In this document: in pieces, positions 23,553 to 34,420 of the stretch
Position numbering within the stretch: position 1 is the stretch's first letter
Layout of the letters: each line of letters begins with the position of its first letter
Source: Spodoptera frugiperda
Lineage: Eukaryota > Arthropoda > Insecta > Lepidoptera > Noctuidae
NCBI RefSeq assembly: GCF_023101765.2
Contig: NC_064224.1
Coordinates: 5,598,103 to 5,662,102, forward strand
Direction of reading: 5' to 3'
DNA: 64,000 nucleotides
Program-made: the position numbers and the translations under genes
The notes under the pieces: generated by a model
Seen by the model: the letters and a program-made list of their open reading frames with translations, nothing else
Told to the model about the DNA's origin: nothing
The model's database searches: none

Positions 23553-23814
23553 GACTGCCTCGTTGGCCGAATTGTAAGTGCGGCAAGGGGTCTCGGGTAC
23601 GATTCCCGGGTCGGGCGAAGTACTGCTGGGCTTATTTCGAAAAAAAAAAATCTCAATAGTAGCACGGAGTCTGGAAATGTGTCCGGTTTATGGCAATAGG
23701 CTAACCACCTATATTACATGGGACTTACAACATAAATTGTGAAATGTGAGTGTACATTTTACAGTGGCATTACGTGCCATAAAGTGCACATCTGCCTACC
23801 TCTTCGGGGATTAA
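23553..23814 (+). mobile_element. Family A tRNA-derived SINE, 5' portion (split by the TTAA element)
   Basis: The head GACTGCCTCGTTGGCC holds a degraded A box, and GGGTACGATTCC at 23595-23606 holds a B box, so it derives from a pol III-type promoter. The body continues through GGGTCGGGCGAAGTACTGC, TGTCCGGTTTATGGCAATAGG, GTGGCATTACGTGCC and CTGCCTACCTCTTCGGGGA. It stops at TTAA. The expected next bases (AAGGCGT...) resume after 26580-26583, which shows that the SINE was there before the insertion. Confidence 0.88.
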
Positions 23815-24261
23815 CCTTTTGAACGCCAATGGCATGAATAGATGTCATGCGCAAGCGTGCCCTGTGCGCCACCGACATCTATAGATGCCAAGAAACAGAT
23901 CACAGAGAAAAACAAAATAAACACATTAAATCATTACTTTCACGTGTTTTATTGATGTATCTTAAGAACTGAATACCCAGTTATTACATAATTGTACACA
24001 GTGAACAAAATTGCAATATAGTTATTCTAATATTTGATTGATAAAAACAACTTAAATATCGGCTAAAAAAGCATGTTCTCTCGCGCCAATGGCATGTATA
24101 CGACATGCCTACTAGTGATGTAGTGTAATTCAAGTAATATTAAAACTTCAACTAAATGACTCGCTTATTTTTTGTAGTAACTATTAAAAAGTATATATAT
24201 AACCTTAGTCTCTGAGAAAAAAGGTAAATATACTATATTTTAAACTGAAAAATTCTTGGGT

Positions 24262-24538
24262 ATAATAGCATATCTTTATATATATAATTCTTCTGTACGT
24301 GTGTATGTCACTGAACTTCTCTTAAACGACTGGATTGATTTTGATGATTTTTTTGTGTGTGTTCAAGGGGATCTGAGAATGGTTTACATTCACAATTTTG
24401 TCCGCTGGACAATGTTTTTTTTAATTAATTTTTAATTTATTTGTAGTTGTTGATTTTGGAATGTTTTACATTGGATCCGACAAATGTTCAAATTAAAGAC
24501 GTGTAGACAGGACAACGTCTGTCGGGTCCGCTAGTTTA
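24262..24538 (+). repeat. Dispersed repeat with a Helitron-like 3' end (GGGTCCGCTAG)
   Basis: TCTTTATATATATAATTCTT opens a block with CACTGAACTTCTC, GACTGGATTGATTTTGATGA, TTCAAGGGGATCTGAG and TTGTCCGCTGGACAATG. It ends ACAACGTCTGTCGGGTCCG then CTAGT. A TC start and a CTAG end with an upstream hairpin-prone segment fit a non-autonomous Helitron. A LINE 3' relic is the alternative. There is no coding capacity. Confidence 0.5.
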
Positions 24539-24925
24539 CTATATTTTCAATATTATCGACATTCCCTTTTCGCCAATCATGCGCATCCCTAGCATACTAC
24601 CAATATGCAATCCCTTCTGCGCCATTGACATGTATAGATATCGGACTCGTGACGTCGTAAGCGCATGCCGTGTTTTTAAATGCGGGGAAGTTGCAAAAAA
24701 TATTTTATCGAGTACCTACATTATAATTGCAAAAATGGCGAGTAAGTTAATTCTAATTTAATGTCAGATGTTTTAATAGTAAGTACGAGTACAGTCTAGG
24801 GTAAATATATAGATACAAGTAGGTATGATGTAAGTTTATATGTACTCATATAAAGACGACTCATTTTAATATGACGAGTTTAAATAATTAGGTATATACT
24901 TAGTGCACAACTTTGGTAGGTATCT

Positions 24926-25330
24926 GGGGGCACGGTAGTGCCCCCGCCAAGACGAGCCAAGCGAAGCGCAAGGGCACTACCTACCTTTTCTCGAAGCGCT
25001 TCGTCGTATTTTTGAACCTTCATAACTTGAGTTTGGGTTATACCAGATAAACAAAATTTTCAGGATATAATGTCAGTGGTAGACTTAATAAACCTCTAAA
25101 GTTTCAATTGCATAGCTCTTATACTTTAGATTTTATTGATATCTAAAATACCCCGATTTCGTCACTCACTCACTGATGATCAACAAAATTCTTAAGGTAC
25201 TTCCTGAAGTCCTAGAAAACTGAAATTTGGTATGTAAGCTAGTATTAGTACCCAAACAACAAAAAAATCCTAAAACTTGGAACTTTTACCCCCAACCCCT
25301 TAAACTAGGGGGTGAAAGTTTGTTCGAGAC
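24926..25330 (-). repeat. Family K repeat, copy 1
   Basis: It begins with the hairpin GGGGGCACGGTAGTGCCCCC (24926-24945) followed by GCCAAGACGAGCC, CTTTTCTCGAAGCG, GTCACTCACTCACTGATGATC and CCTAGAAAACTG-like sequence. The opposite-strand copy at 42340-42722 has the same hairpin (42696-42715), the CTTTTCTCGAAGC segment and the GTCACTCACTGA block in the same relative order. Confidence 0.65.
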
Positions 25331-25569
25331 TTCCGCAACTTTTGACGCTAGAGGTCTGAATGCGGCCGCGGAGGGGTAAAAATCTGAAATAGGGAAACTT
25401 AATTCCCTATTTCCTGCTTGAGATCTGAAAATTATACACAAGTACATAGAACACAAACTTTTCATCAAATCAAAACATTATCCTACCCATAAGTACTTAG
25501 ATATGAATAATATTACTACACTTCACTTCGGTAAGTGTTTATTAATCAACCTATACTTTTGAACATAAG

Positions 25570-25725
25570 CATCGTAAGTATAGTATGCGCCAACGCCCGC
25601 CGCCTGCCCCCTCGTCCCCGCGCAGTAGCTAAAAATAATCGGCCCGTCAGCGAGCGCGGCACCCGAACGCGGGCAGACGTCGTTGACGGTTGTCTCGTTG
25701 AATGAAAAGTTTTCGGAATATTTCG
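25570..25725. other. GC-rich island inside the TTAA element
   Basis: This block (CGCCCGCCGCCTGCCCCCTC, then CGCGCAGTAGC, CGGCCCGTCAGCGAGCGCGG and GCGGGCAGACGTCGTTGACG) is strikingly richer in GC and CpG than anything around it. No long frame crosses it. It could be an old promoter or 5' UTR of a transposon or captured gene. Function is not established. Confidence 0.4.
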
Positions 25726-25945
25726 GTGATTTAAAAGTTTGCTATCGCGGAGAAAAAAACCATTTGCCTAATATTTAATTGTTAGTAGTTTAGTAGGTAA
25801 AGGTTTAGATACTAGTGTTTTAATTTTCATTGATAAAAAGTATTAGGATTACGTTTCCAATTTTCTTATAAATTTAGTAGTTTAGTAGGTGAATTTGTCG
25901 CTCATTTTATCTTTCTATCATAAGCAACCTACAAAAAGAAATGAA

Positions 25946-26275
25946 ATCCCACAAAAACATTTCATGTTAAATGTTGCCAAGACGAGACCATATAGCTCGC
26001 ACTGTCAAAAAGTAATCAGATCCCGTGTAGAGCCAAGTTTCTAACCCTATACTTTTGAACTGGCGAGTTGGCCGCACGGAAAGAGTTTAGAAGATTGAAT
26101 AGATTTTTAAGCTCAAGCCCATATGACGAATAGCAAAAAGTCCGTGCGGCCGACTCGCCAGTTCAAAAGTATAGGGTTAGAAACTTGGCTCTACACGGGA
26201 TCTGATTACTTTTTGACAGTGCGAGCTATATGGTCTCGTCTTGGCAACATTTAACATGAAATGTTTTTGTGGGAT
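25946..26275. mobile_element. Foldback element with 135-bp arms and a 60-bp loop
   Basis: The left arm (25946-26080) and right arm (26141-26275) are near-perfect reverse complements. I found one mismatch near the inner end (GAGTTGGCC versus GAGTCGGCC). The tips read ATCCCACAAAAACAT. The foldback at 40664-41219 has very similar tips (ATCCCATCAAAAACAT). High arm identity implies recent origin or gene conversion. There is no ORF in the spacer. Confidence 0.92.
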
Positions 26276-26583
26276 ATAGATTTATAATGTCATTCTCTTA
26301 ATAATTATGCTATGTTACCTACTGCTTAATTATTTAAGTTTCATTTAAATTTCGGTACCTGGTTAAATAGTTTATTTCGTGTTTTTGTCACATATTTGTG
26401 TCGTTGGCGCTCAGGGACAGTTTTCGCTTGTCACGTATTTGTGACCCTGACGAAAATGAAAATAAAATTGATTATCGATGAAGTTTTGGAATCCCTATTT
26501 TTTTCGTAGGTATTTGCGGTGAATTTATGGCCTGGCGTTGAGGGCAAGTTCATGCGTTTTTGCTCTGGCGTTCAAAAGGTTAA

Positions 26584-26612
26584 AGGCGTAAGGTTATAAA
26601 ATTTTAATAACC
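26584..26612 (+). mobile_element. Family A SINE, displaced 3' end
   Basis: AGGCGTAAGGTTATAAAATT directly after TTAA continues the SINE truncated at 23814. In the intact SINE (49480-49772, reverse) the same region reads GGGGATTAAAGGCGTGACG. Confidence 0.8.
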
Positions 26613-26689
26613 CTCCTTCTGGCGCAGTCGGGTAAAAATATATATTTGTGATCCAAAACGTTATTTTGTTTATTAAATAACGCCTCATT

Positions 26690-26800
26690 AACATTAACAC
26701 AACCATTTGACGAGGAACTCGACTAGTTTCAAGAGACGCTAGCGACTCAAATTCAAGAGCTCTGCAACATACGACGCAGAAACGGTCTGCTCACAAAAAA
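26690..26800. repeat. Fragment of an inverted-repeat element sharing the ACTAGTTTC core
   Basis: ACGAGGAACTCGACTAGTTTC at 26710-26730 is the reverse complement of the core found in the element at 1074-1241. The termini are lost, so this is a relic. Confidence 0.55.
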
Positions 26801-27235
26801 AATTAAATTCGAGTATATTAAAATGAGAAAAGGATCTTGTGGGCAATGTCTTGAGCGACAAAATTATGTGTATCAATTTTTCTTTCTAAAAACGATTAGT
26901 AACATAATATAGATCGTGGTTTAGAAGGTTTAGGTTTTAGATTTTATAATTTTAATATTTCTGTTGTTAAGGTTTATCCTAGAGCGTTGTTGCTTGGTTT
27001 TCGTGAAATATTTACTGTCTTAACTTTTAAGATGGGATAACTACTTAATTTTTAAGATAGGCTTTACTCGTGAGAACATATTGTAACCAAGAATTTTATT
27101 GTGAACCTGATAGAAAAAATGTTACCTATGGAGTTTCTTGCTCGTTCTTCTCCAAAGGAATTTACACTTTAGAAGGAACGAATAGCTTCACTAGAGGACT
27201 GATTGATAGACAGACATTTTTAATATGATCTATTT

Positions 27236-27302
27236 GAAATAAATAATTTTTACTTTGACTTTGACTTTAACTTTGACATTAACATTGACTTTGACTTGAA
27301 GA
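27236..27302 (+). repeat. (TTTGAC)n-type microsatellite, LINE-tail-like
   Basis: TTTGAAATAAATAATTTTTA leads into TTTGACTTTGACTTTAAC and similar hexamers. Such hexamer tails are typical of several insect LINE 3' ends. No upstream LINE body was recognised. Confidence 0.7.
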
Positions 27303-27839
27303 GTAGGAGTAGCGAAAAATGTATTCTACTCTGCCGATATCACACGACTTAAACTACTCAGGTTACTTTTAATAGATTCTTTAGGATGTACAAAGCAAGA
27401 GGGCTAAAGAAAACATGTCGAAATATTGGAAATTACTTGTAATTGGAACTACGGAACGTTATTACTGAAAAAACAGTAATATAGTCCGCCTAAATTTGTA
27501 TCTAATTAATTTAGTACAGAACTGAGCAACATGTTGAATTGTATTTCTAAATACAAGTTCTAAGATTTAAAATGTACTACAGAATTTAATTTGTGGGAGT
27601 TAATTAATTGTATTGTATTGTACATATTTAATTAATTTTAATTGAAATTTCTTGTGCTTTAGGTATTTAATTATAAGTAATACTGTAATGGAAAAATGTT
27701 GTAATGTTTTCATTGGGTCGAATTAATACTTATTAGTCTTTACGCGTGTGTTTACGTTCAAATTTTTTCAGACATATTATATACTAAATCGTAAAACATT
27801 GAGAGTGCTTTTGATATGTACATGATTTTTTATCGTAAA

Positions 27840-28215
27840 CGTTGTCCCACTCTAGCATTGTCTACTGTGTCGTGGGTGCGTAATTACAAACATACAATAG
27901 GGCTGATGACGGGGTATGAAAATTCAAAATCTATTTAGTCCGTCAATTAGGTAATGAAAAATTTAATTTTTATTTTGTCAATATATGTTATAGGATAACA
28001 ATACTTAGATAAAACGAATCAAAGTTTAGGAGTGGGATCAAATACGTCATTGCTACGTACAAAACGTAGCTAGAAGTGACATTACGAGATATTTCAAATC
28101 AATATATTTAAGTAAAAGTAAAAGTATTTTTTTTAATAAATACTTGAATTGATATATTGAATTTATTAAAAAAAACTACAACACGGACATTATAATAAAA
28201 ATTGGTCACTGGTAC
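27840..28215 (+). repeat. Family E fragment followed by family F copy 2
   Basis: GTTGTCCCACTCTAGCATTG, CTACTGTGTCGTGGGTGCG and TTACAAACATACAATAGGG are a family E fragment. The block from about 27903 (GATGACGGGGTATG, TAGTCCGTCAATTAGGTAAT, ACGAATCAAAGTTTAGGAG, AGAAGTGACATTACGAG) matches 30003-30300. Confidence 0.65.
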
Positions 28216-28510
28216 CCTATTTCACATACACATGACAATCAAACCAGAATAAAACAAATAAACATCTTACGTAGTTGTAGTAACATTAGCGACACGACCA
28301 ATTCAAGAACCAAAACCGCAAATGTTTATTACCTACCCGAAAAAAAAATCAATCTGCTCGGTTTTTATTCGGCATCGACTTGAGCTATAAATAACAACGT
28401 TTCTGGAAGAATGCCTGTAATGATGTACATGAGTTTATTTATGCCCGCCAATATGAACAGACCGCTTTAACGAAAGATGTGTGCCTTGGTACAATTTAGG
28501 AGATGTAGCG

Positions 28511-28870
28511 TGCTTTTAATTATTAATAATATAAGGTGTTTTAAAATACCAGCTACCAGCGCAGTGGCTATAAAATTATGTCGAGTGCTTTACAAATGAT
28601 TATACTGCTTGTTTTCGTCTATTATGTATAGGTAAGTACCTATATACCTATATACCGATATACATAATAATATAAGGTGTTCTAAAATGATCTGCCACGG
28701 TTTTAATGGGAGGTAGATTTGTGTTTGAAGATTACAATACTGAAGAAATTTCGTATCTCGGACCAACTAATTTAACTTGAAAACATAAGTAATTTAAATA
28801 ACATTGACATATGCGCATTAATATGTGCGCATATGTGGACCACTTTATGTAGGGTAAAGTCAATGTCACT
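28511..28870 (+). repeat. Family L repeat, copy 1
   Basis: CAGCGCAGTGGCTATAAAA, ATTATACTGCTTGTTTTCG, ATAAGGTGTTCTAAAATG and GCCACGGTTTTAATGGGAGG occur in the same order at 32455-32640. Near 28807-28865 the centre is palindromic (ATATGCGCATTAATATGTGCG and CATTGAC...GTCAATG). Confidence 0.65.
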
Positions 28871-30002
28871 CATTTTCTCGTGCATCTCCTCCTTATCAAA
28901 ATAATTCGTTTCCAGTTTCGAACGGAAAACAAAATATATGTAACCTACCTATTGTAACTCGATAAAAATTCATTATTAAAATAAAAATATTCTTATGAAA
29001 CGTGTTCTTATAAAAAAAAAAAATTTGTAAAAAATAAATTGCTTTCTGCTTACAACTTAGCCCACACAGTTCCCGTCGTTATTTTCTCCCAGCAGGAAGT
29101 TTGTATTGGCTGCCAATACATTTTCATAAAAAGTGCAGTGACGTCTATTCTTACCTGTTATCAACCTGTTCATGATTATATTTCGTAGCCATCAAATATT
29201 ATTTTTATATTTTAGCACTAATTAAAAATTTAATTTATCGTGAGGTGTTAAAATTTCAATTTTGTAATTAAGAAAATATCGTGGTATCCAAGTGTAGAAA
29301 GGATGGATGAAAACAGATTTATGAAAGAAAATATATACAGAGGGGATATGAATGGGACCATCGATAGAGGGTGTTCTAGACGGACACATATCGACTAGAT
29401 TGGCGATATATTATAGAAGAGCCAAATAAAAATATCTTTAACCAACGAACGTACATAAAAAGACTGATGACTGTTGATAAAGCGAAAGAAGTATATAATA
29501 TGTAAGATTCGTAGCAATCGGCGTTCCATTACCTCTCCATACCGCCATGGGAGGCAGGGATTAAGTATTTATATACACCGTCACCACACAGCTCTCAATA
29601 CTACTCGGATAAAATACATCGTATTTTATTTCGTAGCATTTTAAGACAACATTTTTTCTACAACAGCCAAGGAGTCGGGTTTTAACAGCGGTAATTTATA
29701 AAAACGTCGAAACCGGCAAAGATATTTATCAGCCATATTTACGTTTAGGTTTCGCTTAAAATAGTGATTTGATCTACGAGATTACCACCTCTTTGCGATG
29801 GGCAGATAAATATTTTGGAACAGCTGCCAACGGGTGTAAGAATTTCCAGTGAAAAAAAAAGTAAAATGTCACCTGTATTTATGTCAACGTGTATTTCTGT
29901 ATAGTTTTTTTGAAAACTAATACGATTGAGTAATACTTCGTTTTCCTAGGAACTGTCACTATAATGCTCTTTATGTTTTTTTAAACTTCATTATGCAATA
30001 GG

Positions 30003-30300
30003 GAAGATGACGGGGAATAAATTAAAAATAGTCCGTCAGTTAGGTAATGAAAAAATATTAGAACAAAAAAAAATATTTTAATTTTTTACGAAATATTTTA
30101 TTTTAAAACGAATCAAAGTTTAGAAGCAGGAGCAATTATTTCATTTCTACTTATAAAACATACCTCGAAGTGACGTTACGCGATTTTTAAAATCAATATA
30201 TCTTCGAAAGTATTTGTTTCCGTAAAGTAAAAAATACGTGTCTTACCTATGTTTTAAAATAATCTACAAGACGGACATCAAAATAAAAATTAGTCATTTA
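30003..30300 (+). repeat. Family F repeat, copy 3
   Basis: GGGAAGATGACGGGGAATAA, TAGTCCGTCAGTTAGGTAAT, ACGAATCAAAGTTTAGAAGC, CTCGAAGTGACGTTACGCG and ACAAGACGGACATCAAAA align in order with 27903-28215. Confidence 0.65.
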
Positions 30301-30639
30301 TCCTATTAGGAGTGGATAGTACCTTCCATCATTCACTCTGACTATGATATGTTAGTGAAACAGTTGGAACAAAGTAAATAAATAGTATTAAACACCGTAT
30401 AAATATATAATGGTATCAGGAGAAGCGCAAATGCTGATCCAAGGGAGTCAGATTCAATTCTGAGATCTACCAAAGAATTATTAGGGTCAAGAGCAATTTA
30501 GGAAATACCTGAATAGGACAAGAAATATTTATATGTATTGTTATATTGACTACACAATCATACATTTTATTGTTACAACAAATAGTAATTCACATTCTGT
30601 AGAGGAAAATTCAGCTTTTGAAAATATTTTTGACAAAAA

Positions 30640-30885
30640 AAGTCGAAGGCAAATTTACTTTTTATATTTTCCTTTAAAAAATGTTGCCCCAAATTAGGAC
30701 TTTCTTCTGTATCGTGTGTGCGTTTACAAACAAAAGTTTACATACACATGATGTCACCCAGACACAGAACATAAATTGGTGGTTCTTTCAAAGAGTTCCT
30801 TCGTGCGTCAATCGAACCCGCTACACGATACTAGCTAGCCGGTTGCCCAGTCACCGCACCACCAGTCAAATTTCAGCATTGAGTT
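30640..30885 (-). mobile_element. Family E tRNA-derived SINE, diverged
   Basis: TTGCCCCAAATTAGGAC ... GTTTACAAACAAAAG ... CATACACATGATGTC ... CGTCAATCGAACCCGCTAC ... GGTTGCCCAGTCACCGCACC. On the minus strand GCGGGTTCGATTGACG contains the B box. It is more diverged than the copy at 36345-36561. Confidence 0.7.
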
Positions 30886-31254
30886 GAAAATAAAATCTTA
30901 TATTTTTCTCCTCCCTCAGTCAATATATGTTTGTGTCAGTAGCAAGCCTTAAAAGAACGACTACGAGTAAAAGTGTGTTCGGTATTTGACGTGTAATAAG
31001 GTGCTATCCCAATACTAGGATTTATTTAGAAATTTTGTGTCGATTCATACTTTTACTGTTGCTTTTAGTAAAGTAAAGTAGGTATATTTTAAAGTATACA
31101 TTTATTTGTAAAATAATATGTGGTAGTTTATTTTTTAAATTGCTGTATTCGTTTTTCAACTGGACCATTATGAAACAAGAAACATTATCATTTAATACAT
31201 ATATATTCATTGTCATAAATATTCGTCATAACTATACTAAACAAGCTGGCAAAT

Positions 31255-31345
31255 AATTTAAGACTATAATTAGTTAAATTGATCCAGCTATTTTCGAGTT
31301 TTAGCGAAACTAACGAACTGAAAATCATATTTATATATAAGAAGA
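31255..31345 (+). repeat. Family H (LINE-tail-like) fragment
   Basis: AAATTGATCCAGCTATTTTC, GAGTTTTAGCGAAACTAACG and AATCATATTTATATATAAG match the better-preserved block at 50175-50245 (CGGTCCAGCCGTTCTCGAG and following). Confidence 0.6.
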
Positions 31346-32454
31346 TATAAATATTATTTTTAATATAATTAGGTATTTCATTTCAAATAATTATTTATTT
31401 ACATATACAGAAATGTTACTATTATTATTAAAATAAAGTAAATACATTTCGTATGAACTGACGTTATATTTCGAGTTCCAAGTGGTCTTTGATGTTTCTA
31501 CCCGCGTCAATCAAATTAGTATGATTCCTGTATTTTGATTAAAATTAATGTTTTATAACGATTATACAGATAAGCAACGTTTTAGGTTAAATTTATAATT
31601 TGGTTGTTAATAAATAAGTAAGTGAAACCGGGTTGAAATGTTTAATTTAATTTAAAAGTTATTGCGAATATAAATTTAATTGATCTTTTAGCATAGTAAA
31701 GTGATTCCTTGGCAGAAGTTTCAGTGCTACTTAGGTACCTATGTCTGAATTTAGTAGTCGATGGACTGAAAATTGCATAATCCGATATATATATGATATA
31801 TATATAATATGATATTTAGATATAGGTCTACAAGTGCATTGACAATGTACTTGGAATCAATTTAGGTCATACATAACCTCACGTCTTTATCCCATGGGGA
31901 TACAATGAAACGCTAATTGCTACGAATCTTACATACCCCTTTCGCTTCATCAACAGTCATTTAGTTCATATAACAAGATATAAGAACGTGTTTTAGCACT
32001 TGAAAGTTTATTGAACGAATAACTAGACATACCTAAAACCAACTCATTCCATTTTGAAAACAAACATACAAATCGTTTATACAATCATTTCATCCATAAA
32101 AATAAAACAAAAGCATTGCACTCTTACGTACGTACTCAAATGTTCTAAAACGTAGTCAAATAGTAAATCTGAATCTTAACATGCAGATACAGAGCTTGAA
32201 ATTTAACGACACAGAATTTTCAGGTAATTTTATGCTCTAGTAAAATGTACGACGTATCTTTGTAACATTTTGGATGGGAGAATGTAACGCAGAATTTTGT
32301 CGTAAAATAACAGTATGTAAAGAGGTAGAATTATAATAAATCTAACTATGAAATTTCTCGCAAATGTTCGCACTCGAGTGATGTACTACAATATTATTAA
32401 ATTAGCTCATAAAATACACATTTATGTCTAATATATTTGATGGAAATGTGTGTA
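31346..32454. other. Unannotated AT-rich stretch
   Basis: An AT dinucleotide tract lies at about 31783-31812. No gene-like frame or clear repeat was recognised otherwise. Confidence 0.45.
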
Positions 32455-32937
32455 GGGACGGCGTAGTTGCTCGCTAGCAGCGCAGTGGCTATAAAATAAT
32501 GTCGAGGGTTTTACAAATTATTATACTGCTTGTTTTCGTCTATTAGGTATAAATACCCACATATTGTACATATAAGGTGTTCTAAATTTATCTTCCACGC
32601 CTTTATAATGGGAGATAGTGTTGTGTTTGAAAATTACAAAATAATAGAGAAATTTCGTACCTCAGATCGGTTAATTCAATTTGAGAACATAAAGAAATTA
32701 AATAAACATTGACTTTACTCTGCAAAAAGTGGTTCACAAATACGCACTATGCGTCGCATCGTCATCGTCAAGTGACAGAAACACTGAAAAAATAGGCCTT
32801 TCATAACAAACGAGTACGTAGATGTTTTTGTATAAAAAAAACTCATAATCCGTAATTTATATTTACTATTGTAATCTTTTAACGCAACACTACCTCCTAT
32901 TAAAGCCGTGGCAGATGCTTTTAAAGCTCCTTATATA
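32455..32937. mobile_element. Family L repeat, copy 2, with inverted termini
   Basis: From about 32570 (ATAAGGTGTTCTAAATTT, CTTCCACGCCTTTATAATGG, GTTGTGTTTGAAAATTAC) the sequence is repeated in reverse complement at about 32868-32937 (GTAATCTTTTAACGCAACAC, TATTAAAGCCGTGGCAGATG, AGCTCCTTATATA). This gives an inverted-repeat unit of about 368 bp with arms of about 70 bp. The leading CAGCGCAGTGGCTATAAAA block is shared with copy 1. No ORF is seen. Confidence 0.65.
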
Positions 32938-32963
32938 TAACTAAGGGTTTTTTTTTTTTTTTT

Positions 32964-33110
32964 TGAGGGGGGAAAATCATCCAATGACTTTTCTCGCCTT
33001 GGGCGAGGCGAGAGGGAGTGTCAGACTCTTACTGACTAAAAACCACCCCGTTCCTTCTCCTGCTCTTCGAGCCGGAGCCCCGGTAAACCCGCTAGGTAGT
33101 CCGCCCAGCA
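32964..33110 (+). repeat. Family B repeat, copy with near-consensus sequence
   Basis: GAGGGGGGAAAATCATCC, TTGGGCGAGGCGAGAGGGAG, CAGACTCTTACTGACTAAAA, ACCACCCCGTTCC, CGAGCCGGAGCCCCGGTAAA and CGCTAGGTAGTCCGCCC. A T-run precedes it. Confidence 0.8.
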
Positions 33111-33589
33111 ATGTTCAATGAAATGTTATTGGGAATATTAATTAATATACATATTCTAGTCTAGTTGATTGATCCAGTTGATCATTAGTTTAGTTCACAA
33201 TAGATTGAATTCATTGCTATGTTAGATTCAATTATCGTAGCATTGCATATACAAGCATCATTATTTCGATGTCATTCTATACTAGCCTTTATTACTTGAA
33301 TAATTATAAAAGAAAATACAATACGTAGCAATACCAAGAAAAGTAAAACAATGGTTTTTACAAAAGACACAAAACCGCTTCTATGAAAATCCTCTAACAA
33401 TTCTAACACTATTAAAAAAACAACTGCAAAAGAAACATTCCACTGTACAACACAATTAAACCGAACGAACTAAAAGGATTGCATGCACGAAAGATATCAA
33501 ACGGGGAACAATGTAACACAAACGTTTCAACCAGGCTTCAAAAGCTTTTCTATCGCTTCATAAAACCTCGTAAAAGTAATCGCAAAATC

Positions 33590-34065
33590 CATACTAAGAC
33601 TTACTTTTATGTGAAAGTGTGTGTGTCTGTTTATTTGTCCGTCTTTCACGGCAAAATAGAGCAACGAATTGACGTGATTTTATAAATGGGGAAAGTTGAA
33701 GGGATAGAGTGACATGGGTTATTTTTGTTTCTTTCTAACCCTCAAATTTTCAAGGTAGAAAGCTAAAACTTGGTACGAGGACTATTTATGAGTAATAGTG
33801 GCCATACACGTTAGGTTTTGCAGGACGGTTTTGCCTTTACATGCTAAACTATACAGACATTACAGAGTTATATTGCACTGACAACTGTACAGTTTTCTCT
33901 AATGCATAGTTTTGCTTGTGAGGGCAAAACCGTCATGCAAAAAGCAATGTGTATGGCCACTGTAATAAAAAAATCGTGCGTCATTTTTATTGTTAATCTG
34001 CCCCAACCCCTTACAACGAGGGAAGCCGCGGGCAAAATCTCCGTTATAAAGTGCCTACTAAACTC
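33590..34065 (+). repeat. Family H (LINE-tail-like) repeat, split by a MITE
   Basis: CGCAAAATCCATACTAAGAC, GTGAAAGTGTGTGTGTCTG, CACGGCAAAATAGAGCAACG and AAAACTTGGTACGAGGAC lead to GTAAT at 33792-33796. The sequence resumes at 33962 with a second GTAAT and ends CGAGGGAAGCCGCGGGCAAAA. The ...GCCGCGGGCAAA end is typical of this family. Confidence 0.65.
33797..33961. mobile_element. 165-bp MITE with 5-bp target duplication GTAAT
   Basis: The terminal inverted repeats are about 39 bp with about five mismatches and start AGTGGCCATACAC. The end is GTGTATGGCCACT. GTAAT flanks both sides (33792-33796 and 33962-33966). The superfamily is uncertain: the 5-bp duplication does not fit the 8 bp of hAT or the 2 bp of mariner. 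Confidence 0.85.
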
Positions 34066-34087
34066 GATGCTTGAGAAACGAGTAACA

Positions 34088-34420
34088 TTATTTATTTACA
34101 CACATCCTTATTGTTTGAATGTTTGAAATATCCTGAGACACTTCAATGTGCATGCCTAACGAGGGAGCATAAAGGATTTCATATTTATAATCTTTTTGAG
34201 CATGAATCTTGTTTGGATTGTCAAAAGGGACGGCCATAATTGGAGGCATGTCGTTAAAAATGTAAGGAGTTTGGAGATGTTGGGTAAAGGAGTGTATTTT
34301 GTTTGGTTTATTTTTGTCTTGAGGACTTCGGGACATTGGACTATTGATATCGAGAGTGATTAAGAAAGTTTCTATGACACTTTTGAAATGTAGTATAGAA
34401 AAGATCTTTGGAAATTCCAA
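34088..34420 (-). other. Unrecognised 110-codon open frame
   Basis: This is one of the longest open frames outside the Jockey element. It reads MEFPKIFSILHFKS at the start and YAPSLGMHIEVSQDISN near the end. No domain, signal peptide or membrane segment stands out. GTAAAT just before the stop could be a splice donor (after ...RMC). Composition is close to background, so chance is quite possible. No homolog is recalled. Confidence 0.22.

Larger units (their letters stand above)
23811..26583. mobile_element. TTAA-flanked, piggyBac-like non-autonomous element, about 2.77 kb
   Basis: The left end, TTAACCTTTTGAACGCCA (23811-23828), is the exact reverse complement of the right end (26566-26583). 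TTAA on both sides and the clean split of a SINE match the TTAA-specific insertion of the piggyBac superfamily. Subterminal zones hold short palindromic motifs: GACATCTATAGATGCC-like on the left, and GTCACATATTTGTGTC and GTCACGTATTTGTGAC on the right. No transposase frame is seen. The interior carries a LINE- or Helitron-type relic (24262-24537), a family K repeat (24926-25330), a GC-rich block (about 25570-25720) and a 330-bp foldback. The superfamily assignment rests on ends and target only. Confidence 0.82.

Noticed and set aside
23300..23699. Two opposite 115-121 codon frames
   Set aside because: They overlap each other and run into the tRNA-headed SINE. No domain or splice evidence.
29100..29180. 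Minus-strand ATG with a GTAAGA donor after six codons
   Set aside because: There is too little sequence, no leader-like features and background composition. It is easily due to chance.
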